Shown: positions 19,734-30,177, counted from the first letter of the stretch. The stretch: DNA of 64,000 nt from Avibacterium avium (GCF_900454535.1 NZ_UGSP01000001.1:679501-743500), one strand, 5' to 3'. Notes: generated by a model from the letters alone, not told the origin. Numbers and translations: made by a program.

Positions 19734-20587
19734 TGATGAATAATGAGATGACCGCGCGTTTTAAACAGCGAAAATGTATCAATAATTTAATGATCGGTGT
19801 TGCAATACTGGCGGTGATTTTTGGGTTATTTTGGTTATCTTGGATCATTATCACCTTAATCATAAAAGGGATTCCTGCATTTTCATTTGAATTGTTTTTA
19901 GAAAAAACGCCGGGGCCTGGTGAAAAAGGAGGATTGCTTAACGCCATTATTGGCTCGACACAAATGCTCATTGTTGCCTTATTTATCGGCGCACCAATCG
20001 GTGTTTTGGCTGGAACTTATTTAGCTGAATATGGCAGATTTAGTAAATTAGCCACAATGACCCGTTTTTTAAATGATATTCTGCTTTCTGCACCATCAAT
20101 TATTATTGGATTATTTATTTATTCTATTTATGTTGCACAAGTGAATCATTTCTCTGGTTGGGCGGGCGCATTGGCATTAGCTGTAATTGTGATTCCGATT
20201 GTGGTGAGAACAACGGAAAATATGCTTGTACTTATTCCGAATAATCTACGCGAAGCAGCAATTTCACTGGGTTGTCCACGTTGGAAAGTGATCACAATGA
20301 TTTGCTATAAAGCAGTAAAATCAGGGATTCTAACTGGGATTTTATTGGCTGTTGCACGCATTGCAGGGGAAACTGCACCACTACTTTTCACCGCCCTTTC
20401 CAATCAATTTATCTCATTTAATATGAACGAGCCGATGGCAAATTTACCGGTTGTGATTTATCAATATGCCGCAAGCCCATTTAAAGATTGGAATGAATTA
20501 GCTTGGGCTGGAGCAAGCCTAATTACTGTGTTTGTACTCAGCTTAAATATTTTTATTCGCTTTTATTTTTCGAATAAACAAAAATAG
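19733..20587 (+). CDS. pstA: phosphate ABC transporter, permease PstA
   Basis: A 284-residue inner-membrane partner of PstC. It shows about six membrane segments, the conserved FLEKTPGPGEKGGLLNAI near the N-terminus, SAPSIIIGLF, and the ABC-contact loop LREAAISLGCPRWKVI. It overlaps pstC by one base and sits 9 bases before pstB, consistent with one transcript. An alternative start is 3 bases downstream (ATGATG). Confidence 0.95.
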   Translation: MMNNEMTARFKQRKCINNLMIGVAILAVIFGLFWLSWIIITLIIKGIPAFSFELFLEKTPGPGEKGGLLNAIIGSTQMLIVALFIGAPIGVLAGTYLAEYGRFSKLATMTRFLNDILLSAPSIIIGLFIYSIYVAQVNHFSGWAGALALAVIVIPIVVRTTENMLVLIPNNLREAAISLGCPRWKVITMICYKAVKSGILTGILLAVARIAGETAPLLFTALSNQFISFNMNEPMANLPVVIYQYAASPFKDWNELAWAGASLITVFVLSLNIFIRFYFSNKQK

Positions 20588-20596
20588 GGGACTGTT

Positions 20597-21364
20597 ATGC
20601 TTGACATTAAAAATAGCAAAATTGAAGTAAAAAACTTAAATTTCTATTACGGTGATTTTCACGCCTTGAAAAATATTAATTTACGCATACCAAGCAATAA
20701 AGTTACTGCATTTATTGGCCCGTCAGGTTGTGGAAAATCCACACTATTGAGAACATTTAATCGAATGTTTGAGTTATATCCCACACAAAAGGCGACAGGG
20801 GGAATTTATTTAGATGGCGATAATTTACTCACAACAAAAACTGATATCGCCATTATTCGTGCTAAAGTTGGTATGGTATTTCAAAAACCTACCCCTTTTC
20901 CAATGTCTATTTACGATAATATTGCTTTTGGAATTAAATTATTTGAAAAGTTAAGCAAATCAGAAATGAATGATCGTGTGGAATGGGCATTAACTAAAGC
21001 GGCATTATGGAATGAAGTTAAGGATAAATTGAATAAAAATGGCGATAGCTTATCTGGCGGGCAACAACAGCGTTTATGTATTGCAAGAAGCATTGCCATT
21101 AAACCTGATGTACTATTGCTAGATGAACCTTGTTCTGCACTTGATCCTATTTCTACAATGAAAATTGAAGAGCTTATTTTTGAATTAAAACAAGATTATA
21201 CACTTGCGATTGTTACCCATAATATGCAGCAAGCTGCACGCTGTTCTGATTATACGGCCTATATGTATTTAGGTGAATTGGTGGAATTTGGTGAAACTAA
21301 AATGATTTTTGAACATCCAAAAGATAAAAGAACAGAAGACTATATTCATGGTAGAATGGGTTAG
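20597..21364 (+). CDS. pstB: phosphate ABC transporter, ATP-binding protein PstB
   Basis: A 255-residue ATPase that energises PstCA. The Walker A motif is GPSGCGKST, the Q-loop [16 protein letters not shown] is characteristic of PstB, the signature is [14 protein letters not shown] and Walker B is [12 protein letters not shown]. In most bacteria phoU follows; here phoB follows instead after a gap of about 45 bases, and no phoU is visible. Confidence 0.97.
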   Translation: MLDIKNSKIEVKNLNFYYGDFHALKNINLRIPSNKVTAFIGPSGCGKSTLLRTFNRMFELYPTQKATGGIYLDGDNLLTTKTDIAIIRAKVGMVFQKPTPFPMSIYDNIAFGIKLFEKLSKSEMNDRVEWALTKAALWNEVKDKLNKNGDSLSGGQQQRLCIARSIAIKPDVLLLDEPCSALDPISTMKIEELIFELKQDYTLAIVTHNMQQAARCSDYTAYMYLGELVEFGETKMIFEHPKDKRTEDYIHGRMG

Positions 21365-21409
21365 GCTCAGCTTAGTGAATTTGCGCATTTTTATATTATG
21401 GAGATGGCA

Positions 21410-22123
21410 ATGACAACAAGGATTTTAGTCGTTGAAGATGAACAAGCTATTCGAGAAATGATTAAATTATTTCTTGAACAGCAGGGATATGCCATTATTG
21501 AGGCCTGTGATTATCAAAGTGCGGTGAAAAAAATAGCAGAAAATCCTAAATTAATTTTATTAGATTGGATGCTACCTGGACGTTCAGGTATTCAATTTAT
21601 TCATTACCTGAAAAAAACGCCACAATTTGGTAGTATTCCAATTATTATGCTCACCGCGCGCAGTGCGGAAGAAGATTGCATTGCCTGTTTGAACGCAGGG
21701 GCCGATGATTATGTGAGTAAGCCATTTTCACCAAAAGTATTACTTGCCCGCATTGATGCGCTACTGCGTAGAACCTATGAACAAATCCCTAATATATTGA
21801 ATATAGACGGATTAATTCTTGATCAAAATGCCAAACGTGTTACCTACCAACAAAACCAAATTAATCTAAGTTCCACTGAATTTAAATTGCTCCATTTTTT
21901 TATGCAGCACCCTGAGAAAGTATATAGCCGCGCGCAGTTACTTGATTTTATTTGGGGAAATGATATTTATGTGGAAGACAGAACCGTAGATGTTTATATT
22001 CGAAGATTGCGTAAATGCTTAGAACCTTACGGTTTTGAACGTTATATACAAACCGTGCGAGGTAGCGGTTATCGTTTTTCCAATCATTTTGGAGCAATGA
22101 ACGAAAATGAAACTTTCTGCTAA
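21410..22123 (+). CDS. phoB: phosphate regulon response regulator PhoB
   Basis: A 237-residue OmpR-class regulator. The receiver domain has the acidic pair in VVEDEQ, the phospho-acceptor Asp in [10 protein letters not shown] and the Lys in YVSKPFSP. The C-terminal winged helix includes [13 protein letters not shown] and [13 protein letters not shown]. The start is taken at 21410 ([11 protein letters not shown]), with GGAG just upstream; a 12-base longer frame is possible. It overlaps phoR by 17 bases, so kinase and regulator are co-translated. Confidence 0.95.
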   Translation: MTTRILVVEDEQAIREMIKLFLEQQGYAIIEACDYQSAVKKIAENPKLILLDWMLPGRSGIQFIHYLKKTPQFGSIPIIMLTARSAEEDCIACLNAGADDYVSKPFSPKVLLARIDALLRRTYEQIPNILNIDGLILDQNAKRVTYQQNQINLSSTEFKLLHFFMQHPEKVYSRAQLLDFIWGNDIYVEDRTVDVYIRRLRKCLEPYGFERYIQTVRGSGYRFSNHFGAMNENETFC

Positions 22124-23405
22124 ACATATTTTATTAGAAACGATTTTACTGATTGCAACCGCTTTCTTTTTCAGTTTATTTGCCAAAGATTTTTATTTCT
22201 GGTTAATTATTTGTTTAATTATCGCCTTGATTTGGCATCATAATAATGAATTTAAACTGCTTAGCCTTTTATATCCCCAGCTTGAATCAAAAAAAAGAAA
22301 AACAATTTTAGAATATATTCTTCCAACACAAGATTATTGGCGGCGAAAAAATCGGAAAGAAAAAATAAAAACCTTAAGGTTGCTCTCAAAATTGAATAAA
22401 CATATTCAATATTTCCCAGAGGGCATTATCATCTGTCAAAAAGAGGGGGAAATCCTTTGGTGTAACAGCGCAGCACAAGAAATATTTTCTTTCTATTGGC
22501 ACAAAAAAGCACACAAAAATATTTTTAGCATTATTTTTTATCCTGAGTTTAAAGATTATTTCAATTATTCCGCGTCCCAACACCCTTTGGTTTTATTAAC
22601 AGAAGACCAGCGTTATATTGAAATTAGCGCTAATATTTATGACAGTAACAACATACTTTTAATTGTGCGCGATGTAACACAATTAATTCGACTTCTTCAT
22701 ACTAGACAAACTTTTTTATCTAATGTAAACCACGAATTGCGTACGCCACTTACTGTATTAAAGGGGTATTTAGAATTATTAGCGGAAACTCAACCAGCCG
22801 ATGCCTTATATAATAAAGCAATCCAAGCGATGCAAGAACAAAGCCAAAGAATGTCGCACTTGCTTGATCAATTAAGTCTTCTGGCAAAAATTGAACATTC
22901 TAATAATGAACATTACCCCGTTAATTTATCCGAAATCATTCATTCATTACAAAAAAACACCTTTATACTGAATGCCAATTCTCAGCGATTACTATTTGAT
23001 ATTGCACCTAATTTAACAATTCTGGGTGATGAAAATCAGCTACAAAGTGCAGTTTCAAATTTAATCTATAATGCCATTCGGCACGCAGGGAAAAATGCAC
23101 AAATTCACATCCGCTGGCAACCTTGTGAAGACGGCGCAATATTTAGCGTATCAGACAATGGTATCGGCATTGCAGAAAAACATCTCCCCCATCTAACCGA
23201 ACGCTTCTACCGCGTTGATGAATCGCGTAATAACCAAACGGGCGGCAGTGGATTAGGCCTAGCCATTGTTAAACATATCCTCGAACAACACCACACCCAT
23301 TTAGATATCACAAGCCAAGAAGGGCAGGGCAGCACCTTTTCTTTTTTAATTAATAAGAAATATTTGCTTGATGATCCCGCTATGACAAAACTCCCCAAAA
23401 ACTAA
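22107..23405 (+). CDS. phoR: phosphate regulon sensor histidine kinase PhoR
   Basis: A 432-residue membrane kinase. Two N-terminal hydrophobic segments (about 8-22 and 28-42) and a charged linker precede a PAS-like region (about 100-200). The phospho-accepting H-box is [20 protein letters not shown]. The catalytic domain has the N-box region ([11 protein letters not shown]), G1 ([12 protein letters not shown]), the F-box ([10 protein letters not shown]) and G2 ([12 protein letters not shown]). It is the last gene of the pst-pho operon. An uptake sequence overlaps its stop codon. Confidence 0.94.
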   Translation: MKLSAKHILLETILLIATAFFFSLFAKDFYFWLIICLIIALIWHHNNEFKLLSLLYPQLESKKRKTILEYILPTQDYWRRKNRKEKIKTLRLLSKLNKHIQYFPEGIIICQKEGEILWCNSAAQEIFSFYWHKKAHKNIFSIIFYPEFKDYFNYSASQHPLVLLTEDQRYIEISANIYDSNNILLIVRDVTQLIRLLHTRQTFLSNVNHELRTPLTVLKGYLELLAETQPADALYNKAIQAMQEQSQRMSHLLDQLSLLAKIEHSNNEHYPVNLSEIIHSLQKNTFILNANSQRLLFDIAPNLTILGDENQLQSAVSNLIYNAIRHAGKNAQIHIRWQPCEDGAIFSVSDNGIGIAEKHLPHLTERFYRVDESRNNQTGGSGLGLAIVKHILEQHHTHLDITSQEGQGSTFSFLINKKYLLDDPAMTKLPKN

Positions 23406-23559
23406 CCGCACTTTATCTATCGTTAATCCTTCAATGAATAGAAAGTACAGTGTTTTTTTCTGATTTTTTTGTCTAAATTATCATCAACTAAAAACTTGTT
23501 CTGTTGAAATTAAGGCTTTTGCTCTTATATAGATTTAAAATTTTAAAGAGGGAAATGTA

Positions 23560-25440
23560 ATGAACAAAAATCAAGAAACTCGTGGATTTCAATCTGAAGT
23601 TAAACAATTACTTCAATTAATGATCCACTCACTTTACTCGAATAAAGAAATCTTTCTGCGTGAGCTAATCTCAAATGCCTCTGATGCAGCGGACAAGCTG
23701 CGTTTTAAGGCACTTTCTGCACCTGAATTATATGAAGGTGATGGCGATTTAAAAGTGCGCATTAGTTTTGATGAAGAAAAAGGCACAATCACCATTAGCG
23801 ATAACGGAATTGGAATGACGCGTGAGCAGGTGATCGATCATTTAGGGACGATTGCGAAATCAGGAACAAAAGAATTTTTGACCGCACTTGGGGCGGAGCA
23901 AGCGAAAGACAGCCAGCTTATCGGGCAATTTGGTGTCGGTTTTTATTCTGCCTTTATTGTGGCGGATAAAGTTACCGTGAAAACCCGTGCAGCAGGTGTG
24001 CCAGCCGATCAAGGCGTGTTGTGGGAATCTAATGGCGATGGTGAATATACCGTAGCCGATATTGAGAAAAAAGATCGTGGTACAGAAATCACCTTGCATT
24101 TGCGTGAAGAGGATAAAGGATTTACCAACGCGTGGCGTTTGCGTGAAATCATCAGCAAATATTCCGATCATATTGGCTTGCCAGTTGAAATTCTAAGCAA
24201 AGAATATGATGATGAAGGCAAAGAAACCGGCGTGAAATGGGAAAAGATCAACAAAGCCCAAGCCTTGTGGACACGCTCAAAAGGCGAAATCTCTGATGAA
24301 GAATATAAAGAATTTTACAAACATTTAAGCCACGATTTTGCCGATCCGCTTTTATGGGCGCACAATAAAGTAGAAGGAAATCAAGAATATACCAGCTTGC
24401 TTTATGTGCCGTCTAAAGCCCCTTGGGATCTCTTTAACCGTGATCACAAACAAGGTTTGAAGCTCTATGTGCAACGTGTGTTTATTATGGACGATGCGGA
24501 ACAATTTATGCCGAATTATCTGCGTTTTATGCGTGGTTTAATTGATAGCAATGATTTACCGCTCAATGTTTCTCGTGAAATTTTGCAAGATAACAAAGTA
24601 ACCGCCGCCTTGCGCAAATCGCTTACCAAGCGTTCATTACAAATGTTAGAAAAATTAGCGAAAGACAATCCAGAGCAATATTTACAATTTTGGAAAGAAT
24701 TTGGCTTGGTGTTAAAAGAAGGCGTGGCGGAAGATGTAGCTAACCGCGAGCAAATTGCCCGTTTATATCGTTTTGCTTCAACGCATAATGATAGCAGCGA
24801 GCAAACCGTTTCCTTGCAAGATTATGTTTCGCGAATGAAAGAAGGGCAAAAAGCCATTTATTACATCACGGCAGATAGCTATATTGCGGCGAAAAATAGC
24901 CCGCACTTGGAGCTGTTTAATAAGAAAGGCATTGAAGTGTTGTTGCTTTCTGATCGTATTGATGAATGGATGGTAAGTTATCTCACCGAATTTGATGGCA
25001 AGCCATTGCAGCCAATCACCAAATCCGATCTTGATTTAGGCGATTTAGCGGATCAAGAACAGGAAGAACAAAAGGCACAAGATGAAGCCTTTGGTGCTTT
25101 CGTTGAACGCGTGAAAACTTTATTGGGGGATCGCGTGAAAGCAGTGCGTTTAACCCATCGTTTAACGGATACCCCAGCGGTGGTTTCAACGGATAACGAT
25201 CAAATGACCACACAAATGGCGAAATTGTTTGCAATGAGTGGGCAGCTAGTGCCAGAAGTGAAATATACCTTTGAGCTAAATCCAGACCATTCGTTAGTGA
25301 AAAAAGTGGCGGAGATGACAGACGATGCAGCCTTTGCAAATTGGGTGGAATTACTGCTTGAACAAGCAATGTTTGCGGAGCGCGGATCGCTGGAAAATCC
25401 AACCGCATTCATTAAACGTGTAAATGAGTTGTTATCTTAA
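23560..25440 (+). CDS. htpG: HtpG, bacterial Hsp90 chaperone
   Basis: A 626-residue ATP-dependent chaperone of normal length. The GHKL ATP-binding domain is clear: [27 protein letters not shown], and [16 protein letters not shown]. The middle domain includes [20 protein letters not shown] and the Hsp90 signature [19 protein letters not shown] precedes the start. It appears to be a single gene with a strong terminator. The 154 bp upstream show no recognisable heat-shock promoter that I could confirm. Confidence 0.98.
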   Translation: MNKNQETRGFQSEVKQLLQLMIHSLYSNKEIFLRELISNASDAADKLRFKALSAPELYEGDGDLKVRISFDEEKGTITISDNGIGMTREQVIDHLGTIAKSGTKEFLTALGAEQAKDSQLIGQFGVGFYSAFIVADKVTVKTRAAGVPADQGVLWESNGDGEYTVADIEKKDRGTEITLHLREEDKGFTNAWRLREIISKYSDHIGLPVEILSKEYDDEGKETGVKWEKINKAQALWTRSKGEISDEEYKEFYKHLSHDFADPLLWAHNKVEGNQEYTSLLYVPSKAPWDLFNRDHKQGLKLYVQRVFIMDDAEQFMPNYLRFMRGLIDSNDLPLNVSREILQDNKVTAALRKSLTKRSLQMLEKLAKDNPEQYLQFWKEFGLVLKEGVAEDVANREQIARLYRFASTHNDSSEQTVSLQDYVSRMKEGQKAIYYITADSYIAAKNSPHLELFNKKGIEVLLLSDRIDEWMVSYLTEFDGKPLQPITKSDLDLGDLADQEQEEQKAQDEAFGAFVERVKTLLGDRVKAVRLTHRLTDTPAVVSTDNDQMTTQMAKLFAMSGQLVPEVKYTFELNPDHSLVKKVAEMTDDAAFANWVELLLEQAMFAERGSLENPTAFIKRVNELLS

Positions 25441-25459
25441 TAAATTAGGTTAGAATAGG

Positions 25460-25493
25460 AGCGTTGTCTAAAACTAGGCAACGCTTATTTTTT
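25460..25493 (+). terminator. terminator of htpG
   Basis: AGCGTTG and CAACGCT pair around a 12-base loop, with extra CTA/TAG pairs inside, and are followed by TATTTTTT. Confidence 0.85.
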
Positions 25494-25513
25494 GACTTAT
25501 AAAAAGGAATGGT

Positions 25514-25777
25514 ATGAAAAAATTTATTGTCGTTATCAGCTTATTGTTATCTGCTTGTAGTTCAGTGCTGAATGTTACTCAATCGGCTAAATTAGCTAAC
25601 AGCTGCCAAACCTATTTCAATATTTTAGATGAGAATGTTGCCACTTCCACCTTACCAGCGGAAACCTTGCAGGCATTGCAACAGGATTTTGCGCAATATC
25701 GCAAAGAATTTACAAAACTCTCTGCTGAGAAACAAGAACAATTCTGCCGTGCGCGTTTGGCACGTTTTCAACATTAA
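25514..25777 (+). CDS. small lipoprotein, unknown function
   Basis: An 87-residue protein with a lipoprotein signal (LLSAC, Cys15). The mature part is helical and has two cysteines (NSCQTYF and QFCRAR) that bracket the domain. In this layout it resembles small periplasmic proteins typical of Pasteurellaceae, such as the one at 40166-40468 in this window. A ribosome site (AAGGAA) lies before the ATG. It is 30 bases upstream of the phosphopantetheinyl transferase gene and may be co-transcribed with it. Confidence 0.65.
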   Translation: MKKFIVVISLLLSACSSVLNVTQSAKLANSCQTYFNILDENVATSTLPAETLQALQQDFAQYRKEFTKLSAEKQEQFCRARLARFQH

Positions 25778-25807
25778 TTTTCTTTCCCTGCGTAACAAGG
25801 AGCGTCA

Positions 25808-26542
25808 ATGAGCATTTTTATTGCGTGGGGAAATATTCAACAGGCTTATCCTTTTAGCCAAATTCCCACAGAATTATTAAGCTATAAATTACGTCAAGCA
25901 CCGCCTGAACAACCACGTTTGTTGCAACGTTATCGTTGCCGTTGGGTGGCGCATTTTTTGCTATGGGAATTATTAAAAACAGCACAAATTTCCACCGCAC
26001 TTTTATCGCAAATCGCATATAGCCAAAGCCAGCGCCCTTATTTTCCTACGCCGAATATTGATTTTAATATCAGCCATTCAGGCGATTGGGTGGCAGTGAT
26101 ACTCAAGGTTGATGAAAAAAATGAAAACCAAAGTGCGGTGGGAATTGACATCGAATTTCCGCAAAAACAACGGGATTATGCTGCCTTGCTTGGCCATTTC
26201 GCCCCTGAACAAGAACAACAATGGTTTACCAAGCAGCCCGACAAAAAAACAGCCTTTTATCGTATTTGGTGTTTGCGTGAAGCGCTGTTGAAATCACAAG
26301 GTGTAGGCATTGTGAAATTATCGGAAGTAGATCACCAAGCAGAGAACCTGCAATTATTTTCTGCTTATTGCCCGCAAGGGGAAGCCATATTTACGCAAGA
26401 ATTGCCCTTTTATTTGGCCGTTTTTGCTAATGAACCCTTTACAACAGCACATTATTTTTATTGGAATGATGAAGGCTTAATTCCCACTGAATTAAGGCAA
26501 AAAATTTGCTATAAAGTGAACCGCACTTTAACGGATTTTTGA
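25808..26542 (+). CDS. 4'-phosphopantetheinyl transferase (Sfp/AcpT type)
   Basis: A 244-residue enzyme that transfers phosphopantetheine from CoA to carrier proteins. The Mg-binding motif VGIDIEFP (about residue 114) and the second motif FYRIWCLREALLKSQGVGI (about 150) are both present, as is the NISHSGDWV segment. Length and layout are of the Sfp class, larger than AcpS. AAGGAG precedes the start. Uptake sequences occur near 26.00, 26.13 and 26.52 kb. Its carrier-protein substrate is not evident in this window. Confidence 0.85.
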   Translation: MSIFIAWGNIQQAYPFSQIPTELLSYKLRQAPPEQPRLLQRYRCRWVAHFLLWELLKTAQISTALLSQIAYSQSQRPYFPTPNIDFNISHSGDWVAVILKVDEKNENQSAVGIDIEFPQKQRDYAALLGHFAPEQEQQWFTKQPDKKTAFYRIWCLREALLKSQGVGIVKLSEVDHQAENLQLFSAYCPQGEAIFTQELPFYLAVFANEPFTTAHYFYWNDEGLIPTELRQKICYKVNRTLTDF

Positions 26543-26638
26543 CGACTTAAAAGGCAAGGGAAAGCGGGCAATCCGCCCTAGACTTCACTTATTATTTTGT
26601 TTAGACTTGTAACAATTTTTTGACAAATGGAGAAAAGA

Positions 26639-27862
26639 ATGTCCTTTAATGGTTCAGATCAAGATCCTTGGGGAAAACCAGGGAGCAACCCAAATCAATC
26701 GGATAACAAATCCGATCAAAATAACCAATGGGATAAGCGCAATAAGCAGGAACAATCCCCACCTGATCTTGAAGAAGTCTTTAGTAATTTATTGAAAAAA
26801 CTCGGTGGTGGCCAAAATGGTGGCAACCATAATGGTGGCGGCAAAGGCTTGTCATTCGGCTTAGGTAAATTATTACCTGTTGCCGCGGTGATTGGTGCGA
26901 TTGTTTGGGGCGTGAGCGGTTTTTATACCGTGAAAGAAGCGGAACGTGGCGTGGTGTTGCGTTTTGGTGAGCTGGAAAAAATCGTACAACCGGGTTTGAA
27001 CTGGAAACCGACTTTCGTAGATAAAGTGATCCCTGTTAATGTGGAACAAGTGAAAGAGCTAAAAACCCAAGGGGCAATGCTTACTCGCGATGAAAATATG
27101 GTGAAAGTGGAAATGACCGTGCAATATCGCGTGAGTGATCCAGCAAAATATTTATTCAGTGTAACCAATGCCGATGACAGCTTAAACCAAGCTACCGACA
27201 GTGCGTTGCGTTATGTGATTGGACATATGTCAATGGACGACATTTTAACCACAGGGCGTTCCATCGTGCGTGAAGACACTTGGAAAGCCTTGAATAGCAT
27301 TATTCAGCCTTATGATATGGGGCTAGAAGTGCTTGATGTGAACTTCCAATCTGCGCGCCCGCCAGAAGAAGTGAAAGCCGCCTTTGATGATGCGATCAAA
27401 GCACAAGAAGATGAGCAACGCTATATTCGTGAAGCGGAAGCCTATGCTCGCGAGCAAGAGCCAATCGCGCGTGGTAATGCACAACGCATTATTGAAGAAG
27501 CCACGGCCTATAAAGATCAAGTGGTGTTAAATGCGCAAGGGGAAGTGGAACGTTTCCAACGCTTATTGCCTGAATTTAAAGCCGCGCCGCAATTATTGCG
27601 TGATCGCTTATATATTCAAACGATGGAAAAAGTGATGGCAAACACGCCAAAAGTATTGCTTGATAGCAACGGCAATAATTTAAGTGTACTGCCGCTCGAT
27701 AAAATTTTATCGCAAAAAAATAGCCAAAAAAGCACCGCACCTAACTCATCAAATTCACAAAGTGCGGTGAAAAATCAGGAAATTTATTCTGAAACTCACT
27801 CTTTTTCCAACAGTGAGAGCTATCAACAATCATCTGAAAATCGCCAAGGGAGATTTAACTAA
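26639..27862 (+). CDS. hflK: HflK, FtsH-protease modulator
   Basis: A 407-residue SPFH/prohibitin-family membrane protein that forms the HflKC cage around FtsH. The start at 26639 (MSFNGSDQDPWGKPG) is preferred because it matches the family's N-terminus and has GGAG upstream; a 12-base longer frame exists. A Gly/Asn-rich cytoplasmic segment (GGGQNGGNHNGGGKG) precedes the single membrane helix (LLPVAAVIGAIVWGVSGFY). The SPFH domain follows (ERGVVLRFGELEKIVQPGLNW) and then an AYREQEP-type coiled coil. Its stop overlaps the hflC start. Confidence 0.96.
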   Translation: MSFNGSDQDPWGKPGSNPNQSDNKSDQNNQWDKRNKQEQSPPDLEEVFSNLLKKLGGGQNGGNHNGGGKGLSFGLGKLLPVAAVIGAIVWGVSGFYTVKEAERGVVLRFGELEKIVQPGLNWKPTFVDKVIPVNVEQVKELKTQGAMLTRDENMVKVEMTVQYRVSDPAKYLFSVTNADDSLNQATDSALRYVIGHMSMDDILTTGRSIVREDTWKALNSIIQPYDMGLEVLDVNFQSARPPEEVKAAFDDAIKAQEDEQRYIREAEAYAREQEPIARGNAQRIIEEATAYKDQVVLNAQGEVERFQRLLPEFKAAPQLLRDRLYIQTMEKVMANTPKVLLDSNGNNLSVLPLDKILSQKNSQKSTAPNSSNSQSAVKNQEIYSETHSFSNSESYQQSSENRQGRFN

Positions 27863-28746
27863 TGCGTAAGATTTTAACCCCTGTTTTACTGGTATTGCTC
27901 GCGGTGATTTATTCTAGCCTTGTGATTGTAGATGAAGGCACGCGCGGCATTATGTTGCGTTTCGGCAAAGTTCATCGTGATTCTGACAATAAAGTGGTGG
28001 TGTATGAGCCGGGTTTGCACCTTAAAATCCCATTTATTGACTCAATGAAAGTGTTAGATGCGCGTATTCGCACCCTTGATGGCGCGCCAGATCGCTTTGT
28101 TACTGTTGAGAAAAAAGATCTTTTAGTGGATTCTTATGTGAAATGGCGAATCAGTGATTTTGGCCGTTTCTTCACCGCAACAGGTGGCGGCGATTATACT
28201 CAAGCGTCCAACTTATTACGCCGTAAAGTGAATGACCGTTTACGCTCTGAAGTGGGTTCACGCACCATTAAAGACATTGTGTCAGGGACACGTGGCGAAT
28301 TAATGGTTGGCGCACGCAAAGCCTTGAATACAGGGCAAGATAGCACCTCAGAATTAGGGATTGAAGTGGTTGATGTGCGAGTAAAACAAATCAATCTCCC
28401 TGATGAAGTGTCTTCATCAATCTATCAACGTATGCGTGCAGAGCGTGATGCAGTGGCCCGTGAACATCGTTCACAAGGTAAAGAAAAAGCCGCATTTATT
28501 CAAGCCGATGTGGATCGTAAAGTTACAGTAATTCTGGCCACCGCCAATAAAACGGCACAAGAATTACGTGGTAACGGTGATGCCGCCGCCGCCAAACTCT
28601 ACGCCGATGCCTTTGCACAAGAACCTGAGTTTTACAGCTTTGTGCGTAGTATGAAAGCCTATGAAAAAAGCTTTGCAGAATCAAACAATATGCTGATTCT
28701 CAAACCAGACAGCGACTTCTTCCGCTTTATGCAAGCGCCGAAGTAA
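27862..28746 (+). CDS. hflC: HflC, FtsH-protease modulator
   Basis: A 294-residue partner of HflK. It has an N-terminal membrane helix (TPVLLVLLAVIYSSLVIV), an SPFH domain (DEGTRGIMLRFGKVHRD and EPGLHLKIPFIDSMKVLD) and a coiled-coil tail (RMRAERDAVAREHRSQGKE). It overlaps hflK by one base (TAATG), so the pair is translationally coupled. It is the last intact chromosomal gene before the island. Confidence 0.97.
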   Translation: MRKILTPVLLVLLAVIYSSLVIVDEGTRGIMLRFGKVHRDSDNKVVVYEPGLHLKIPFIDSMKVLDARIRTLDGAPDRFVTVEKKDLLVDSYVKWRISDFGRFFTATGGGDYTQASNLLRRKVNDRLRSEVGSRTIKDIVSGTRGELMVGARKALNTGQDSTSELGIEVVDVRVKQINLPDEVSSSIYQRMRAERDAVAREHRSQGKEKAAFIQADVDRKVTVILATANKTAQELRGNGDAAAAKLYADAFAQEPEFYSFVRSMKAYEKSFAESNNMLILKPDSDFFRFMQAPK

Positions 28747-28754
28747 AATATATA

Positions 28755-28785
28755 AGGGCTATATCTATATTAGATTAGCCCTAAA
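28755..28785. other. hairpin after hflC that shares 15 bases with an IS end
   Basis: AGGGCTA and TAGCCCT form a stem around 14 bases. There is no T run, so its role as a terminator is doubtful. The 15 bases at 28771-28785 are identical to 29189-29203 inside the end of the left island IS; see findings. Confidence 0.45.
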
Positions 28786-28862
28786 CTCCTCACTATTCTC
28801 ACAAAATATTCACTTGCTTTTGCTATAATTTTATAATTGAAGCTAGAGGAAATTATAAAATT

Positions 28863-29178
28863 ATGACAACTCGACCAAAAGATATTGATGCTACGCTTTT
28901 GCAGATAGAAATTTTAAGGATTATTCCTAGGCTGCCAGCGAGCATAGAGGCAAAAACGATTCACGAAAAACTGAAAGATTTAGGCTTTAATCGTGATTTA
29001 CGTAGTATTCAGAGAACGCAACAAGCACTTTGCTTACATTTTGATGATTTAGAATGTAACAACGATAACAAGCCTTATACCTATTACTGGAAAGAACGTT
29101 CAGCTGGGTTCGCCCTCCCCGTTTTAAATGAACAGCAATCTCTATTACTCAAACTCGCAGAAAAACAGCTTAAATATT
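28863..29178 (+). pseudogene. N-terminal fragment of a WYL-type transcriptional regulator
   Basis: About 105 residues remain before the frame runs into an insertion sequence. The fragment has the N-terminal winged-helix layout of WYL-domain regulators (TIHEKLKDLGFNRDLRSIQR, then KPYTYYWKERSAGFALPVLNEQQSLLLKLAEKQLKY). The WYL domain itself is missing. The open frame continues 53 bases into the IS and stops there. The segment beyond the far IS (36953-37224) is in the same frame but does not look like a WYL domain. Confidence 0.8.
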
Positions 29179-29890
29179 GGGGCTGTAGTAGATTAGCCCT
29201 AAATTTCACACCATTTTCGCAATATTTTTAACTGCTCTTTTGGTGTCCCAAAGTTAAACCGAAATTCACATTCCTTCAAGAATAAAGGAAAGTTTTTTCG
29301 GTTAATTCCATTATATTTTCGCAGTACCCGCTTCGCCTGATTCCAAAAATTTTCAATGCCATTAATATGATTTTGTTTCACCGCAAATAGCTCGGAATGA
29401 TTGATTCGTTCGTGGTGAAATTCACTCACATCAAGCGCATCATAACTGCGATAAGTGTCCGTATAAACCCAGCTATCAGGCTTGATTTTTCTTTTAATAA
29501 CAGGGAGTAATGTTTCACTCTTGGTGTTTTCAACCACAACAGTAAATACCTTTCCTTGTCGTTTTAGTCACCCAAAAACAGCAACTTTTCCAGCCGCTCC
29601 TCGTCCTCGTTTTCCCTTTCGATGACCACCAAAATAGCTTTCGTCTAGTTCAATTTCCCCCTCAAAAATCTCGTTAACTTCAAGGGATAAATGATAGCCA
29701 ATCACAAGCCTGATTTTATGGTAGAACAAAGCGGCTGTATTCGGTTGAATATCTAGCAAATTTGCTGCCGTTCTTGCAGTAACTTCTGCGACAAAAAACT
29801 CAAGCAGTTTTTTTGTATGGATTTCTTTAATTTACAATATGTTATCTTCATTTTTGTAGTATAGCATTGTTGCTAATCTACTACAGCCCT
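29179..29890 (-). mobile_element. IS1595-family element, type A, left copy (inactive)
   Basis: A 712-bp element with terminal repeats starting GGGGCTGTAGTAGATTAGC. The inner end has lost its last C (reads T). It is inverted relative to the copy at 36227-36944, with which it is nearly identical. The transposase is broken. No exact target duplication surrounds this copy alone (TAAATATT on the left, TTAAATTT on the right). Confidence 0.88.
29199..29851 (-). pseudogene. IS1595-family transposase, type A left copy
   Basis: Conserved pieces are LDESYFGGHRKGKRGRG (first catalytic Asp), YTDTYRSYDALD (second) and HINGIENFWNQAKR (Asn/Glu of the ISXO2-like group). Two lesions are visible: a one-base deletion in an A run near codon 14 (seven A where the other copy has CAGAAAAAA), and an in-frame TGA after KVAVFG where the intact relative at 32371 has Leu. 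The right copy has the same TGA. Confidence 0.85.
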
Positions 29891-30177
29891 TTAAATTTTG
29901 TAAAAATAAATCATAAAAAACCAAGAGAAGAAAATACTCACTTTTATTAAAGCATCAAGACCATAAAATATTATCTATATAACCGGAAAGTGAATTACCA
30001 GATGGGTTATTAAATAAGTTCATATGTAGCCACTGTTATCGGTGTATTGGTTGAAGTGCCTGTGATGCTTTCACTTGTTGCGTTGTTAAATCGTTGGAAT
30101 AAATAATGAAAAGCAGTGGGATTTTCGCAATTTACAAATTTTCACGAAAATCCCTCTATTTTTATAGTTAGATACCA
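29891..30177. other. 287 bp at the left inside edge of the island
   Basis: AT-rich, with stops in all frames apart from the Acr3 relic at 30026-30106. No promoter or RNA gene is evident. Confidence 0.5.
30026..30106 (+). pseudogene. relic: C-terminus of a second Acr3 arsenite permease
   Basis: The 26 codons before the TAA translate to [17 protein letters not shown] followed by VALLNRWNK. The intact Acr3 in this window (34337-35350) ends in [23 protein letters not shown]. About 12 of 13 residues agree over the shared core, but the DNA differs, so it is a distinct gene rather than a local copy. The frame upstream closes within about 5 codons. Confidence 0.8.

Noticed and set aside
25016..25408. 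A 130-codon frame antisense to htpG
   Set aside because: Entirely inside a well-conserved gene, with no start signals; a shadow frame.
29568..29759. The TGA in the type A transposases as Trp, hinting at a Mycoplasma-type genetic code
   Set aside because: The other Trp codons in the element are TGG and the intact relative has Leu at this place. A plain nonsense mutation explains it.
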